DNA of 64,000 nucleotides from the NCBI RefSeq assembly GCF_020379485.1, contig NC_063437.1, forward strand, positions 5,342,806 through 5,406,805, written 5' to 3'. This document shows positions 61,424-64,000 of this stretch, piece after piece. The number at the start of each line of letters is the position of its first letter. Positions within the stretch are counted from its first letter, which is position 1. The notes under the pieces are model-generated. The model searched no databases. It was not told where the DNA came from and worked only from the letters and a program-made list of their open reading frames with translations. The stretch comes from Brassica napus. Taxonomy: Eukaryota > Streptophyta > Magnoliopsida > Brassicales > Brassicaceae. Made by a program: the position numbers and the translations under genes.

Positions 61424-64000
61424 ATGGCGACGGAAGCTGAAGTTATAGCTCCGGTGAGCAAGGGCGGAAGCTGTTAGACATGTTAGATTCGGGTTTATTA
61501 TGGGCTTCCAACTCAAAACCAATTGGCAATTAGTGGATTGGCCCTAACCCTTTATATAATAGTAGATTAATTCTTATATATCCGATGTGGGATGTTTCTC
61601 ATCAATACCCTCCCTCACGCTCAGACATCTAGGTCTGAAGCGTGGATAATGTGGGAATAACATCCACAGAGGGCCCACCATCGGTATAGTAGTAGTAGTT
61701 GTAGTAAATTAGGTCAAAGGATCTTATCGCTCTGATACCATGTTAGATTCGGGTTTATTATAGGCTTCCAACTCAAAACCAATTGGCAATTAGTGGATTG
61801 GCCCTAACATTTTATATATTACTTAATGTCCCATTGATTTTCCAATGTGGGATACATATCCCTTAATAGAAGCAGGGGATGTTGCAAGTCAGGTCCCGGT
61901 TATGCTACGCCACTGGCCGCCATGTCCGGACCATCGGAAAAGCTCATCTACGTCACTGCCGTCTACAATGGTACACTTTTGATCGTATATGTGTTAGTTT
62001 GTATGTTTTTAATCTCTTTCTAAAGTTATAGAGTCCAGATCAAATGTTTTGAAAGGTACTTTCAGACAGAATCCTTACTTCTTATAACTTTGGTTCAAGA
62101 TTTGGTAGGGAATAGACTCTCAAAGATTCTAGATAGAAATTACAATACCCTTGAGATTCTCTGTTTTCATTTTCCGCATTAGATCCGTTAACCAGAAGTT
62201 GGTAGTGAAAATCTTTGTGTTGGTTGTATAATATTCATTTAGTTGACAAAACATCCTGTCTCCTCTGATTTATTCATTTGTAATTTGGTTTGAAGGAACG
62301 GGACGAGAGAAGCCGGATTACTTGGCAACGGTGGATGTTGATCCAAACTCACCAACGTATTCAAGCGTCATTCACAGACTGCCAATGCCTTTTGTGGGGG
62401 ATGAGCTTCATCATTCTGGTTGGAACTCATGCAGCTCTTGCCATGGTGATGCTTCTGCTGATAGACGCTATCTCGTGTTACCATCCCTTGTGTAAGAATC
62501 CTTCATCCTGTACATTTTTCTTAGTCATATCTCTAATATGTTTCTCTGTCTTGATGATGGTTTTTTTTTTGCTGTTTCTGAAGATCTGGTCGCATCTATG
62601 CGATTGACACAAAGGCAGACCCGAGGGCACCGTCTTTGTATAAGTATGTTGATCCTAAAGAGATTGCTGAAAAGACTGGGTTGGCGTATCCACACACAGC
62701 TCATTGTCTTGCCTCTGGTGAAATCATGGTGTCCTGTCTTGGAGACGAAGAGGGAAACGCCAAGGGAAATGGGTTTCTCCTCCTTGACTCTGATTTCAAC
62801 ATCAAGACTAGGTATCTTATTACAAAACTAAATCATCATGCTTTAGTTTCCAATCAGTTATCAGTCATATACAAATTGTAAGAAAAAATGAAGTAAGGGA
62901 TAGACAAGGAGAGTGAACATATACAATGCAGTAAATGTTAGAAGCTTTTCATTAATGGACTTTGATTTGTATGGTTAGGTGGGAGAAAGAAGGACATAGT
63001 CCCTTGTTTGGTTATGATTTCTGGTACCAACCGCGTCACAAGACAATGATCAGCACCTCTTGGGGAGCACCTAAAGCCTTCACCAAAGGTTTTGATCTCC
63101 AAGACGTTGCTGATGGCTTGTACGGAAGCCATCTACATGTTTATAGTTGGCCAGGAGGTGAAATGAAACAATTAATTGACCTTGGAGAGACTGGTCTCTT
63201 ACCTTTGGAGGTAACATAACCAAACATCTAACTTAAATGTGAATATTTGATCTGTCTTTTTCTAGAAGGGATATATACTTTTGTTGTACAGATTAGATAC
63301 TTGCACGATCCCTCTAAAGACACAGGATTTGTTGGGGGTGCTTTATCAAGTAATATGATAAGATTTTTCAAGAACAGTGATGACACCTGGAGCCATGAGG
63401 CAAGTGTAGCTTCGTAATCTTCTTCATTTAACCCTTTCTGTTCTCTAATTTATCTGCAATTTGATCTGTTTTTTATTTATTTTTGTAGGTGGTTATATAT
63501 GTTAAACCCCTCAAAGTAGAGAACTGGTTTCTGCCAGAAATGCCAGGGCTTATCACTGACTTCTTGATCTCACTAGATGACCGGTTCATGTACTTTGTGA
63601 ACTGGCTTCATGGAGACGTTCGCCAGTACAACATCGAAGACCCTAAGAACCCTGTCTTAACCGGACAGATTTGGGTGGGAGGACTGCTACAGAAGGGCAG
63701 TCCTGTTAAGGCTGTTAGAGAAGATGGTAGCACTTACCAGTTCGATGTTCCTCAGATCAAGGTATGTTGTACCCGCGGAAAGAGCATTTGAGTTTCATTT
63801 TATATGAACTCTATACAACCTCTTCTTTTAAAATGTCGATGTTTGCAGGGGAAATCTCTAAGAGGAGGACCTCAGATGATCCAGTTGAGCCTCGATGGGA
63901 AAAGATTGTATGCAACAAACTCGCTCTTCAGTGCGTGGGACCGTCAGTTTTACCCGGAACTCATGGATAAAGGATCACACATTATTCAGATTGATGTTGA
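61424..64000 (+). pseudogene. SBP1: Selenium-binding protein, SBP1-like, exon 1 broken by a TRIM; continues past the window
   Basis: Exon 1 is 61424-61471 plus 61874-61970 (together 145 bases, as in SBP2). Later exons are 62296-62491, 62584-62811, 62979-63210, 63292-63399, 63489-63761 and 63849 onward. Codons VIAPVSKGGS are followed by TGT TAG from the TRIM, so translation stops at once. The rest is open, with [35 protein letters not shown] and a GC-donor intron (63400) as in SBP2. An extra intron (62812-62978) splits what is exon 3 in SBP2. [12 protein letters not shown] and YKYVDPKEI resemble SBP1. Initiation at the later ATG 61922 (MSGPSEK) would drop the conserved CC pair. Splicing out of the TRIM seems unlikely but cannot be excluded. 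Confidence 0.88.
61472..61868 (-). mobile_element. TRIM retrotransposon inserted in SBP1 exon 1
   Basis: The 397-bp element lies in minus orientation. One LTR is 61472-61604 and the other 61741-61868; both contain TTAGATTCGGGTTTATTAT and CCAACTCAAAACCAATTGGC. The primer-binding site TGGTATCAGAGC reads on the minus strand at 61740-61729, directly next to an LTR, and a purine tract (minus GTGAGGGAGGGTA) precedes the other. A 5-bp target duplication GAAGC flanks it (61467-61471, 61869-61873). The far ends of the two LTRs have diverged, so it is not brand new. Confidence 0.92.

Overview
This is a stretch of plant nuclear genome, almost certainly from a Brassica or a close relative in the Brassicaceae. 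Genes carry GT-AG introns, intergenic DNA is AT-rich and full of nested transposons, and the conserved genes are an acyl-activating enzyme of the AAE15/AAE16 type followed by selenium-binding protein genes. From memory, the order AAE15 - SBP2 - SBP1 matches Arabidopsis chromosome 4 (At4g14070, At4g14040, At4g14030), so the window looks like the collinear block, enlarged by transposons. I see no rRNA, tRNA, CRISPR or bacterial feature.

Layout. 1-6.8 kb: a dead MuDR/MULE transposase gene on the minus strand, split by a complete 3.7-kb hAT element (2502-6230, 8-bp target duplication) that landed on a splice acceptor. 7.4-7.9 kb: a small GRF zinc-finger/membrane-anchor gene. 8.9-13.5 kb: an intact 18-exon AAE15-type gene (719 aa by my exon model). 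13.3-30.45 kb: a tandem duplication of about 3.16 kb that starts at the last exon of that gene. After duplication copy 1 took two Helitrons (13538-15667 with a captured GeBP-type fragment, and 15687-16524), and copy 2 took a 7.6-kb CACTA element (20382-28012) with two intact genes. Each copy serves as the empty site for the other's insertions, so the element ends are fixed to the base. 31.5-32.7 kb: a long foldback element just upstream of SBP2. 32.9-34.9 kb: intact SBP2-like gene (487 aa). 34.9-38.5 kb: nested Helitron-like and foldback elements. 40.3-43.2 kb: a TRIM with a truncated second LTR fused to the 5' part (LTR, primer-binding site, gag) of a Ty3/gypsy element. 43.7-45.6 kb: a simple 0.94-kb tandem duplication. 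45.7-49 kb: an old paralogue of the SBP1 upstream region with a LINE relic and a decayed SBP 5' end. 49.0-57.2 kb: a second complete CACTA element (49045-57151) with an intronless 1120-aa transposase and a second gene. 57.2-61.4 kb: repeat-rich DNA, then an SBP1-like gene from 61424 running off the right edge, whose first exon is broken by a 397-bp TRIM.

How the parts relate. The host genes are a probable plastid fatty acyl-ACP ligase and cytosolic selenium-binding proteins; nothing suggests that they act together beyond old synteny. The CACTA elements each carry a TNP2-type transposase plus a TnpA/Transposase_24-type second gene and dense subterminal motif arrays (GCCACG in one, CCGAGGAA/TTCCTCGG in the other), consistent with protein-DNA pairs specific to each element. 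The most informative observations are the dated order of insertions around the duplicated AAE15 end, an SBP2/SBP1 gene-conversion tract, and two CACTA elements with complete open reading frames. I found no convincing new defence or metabolic system.
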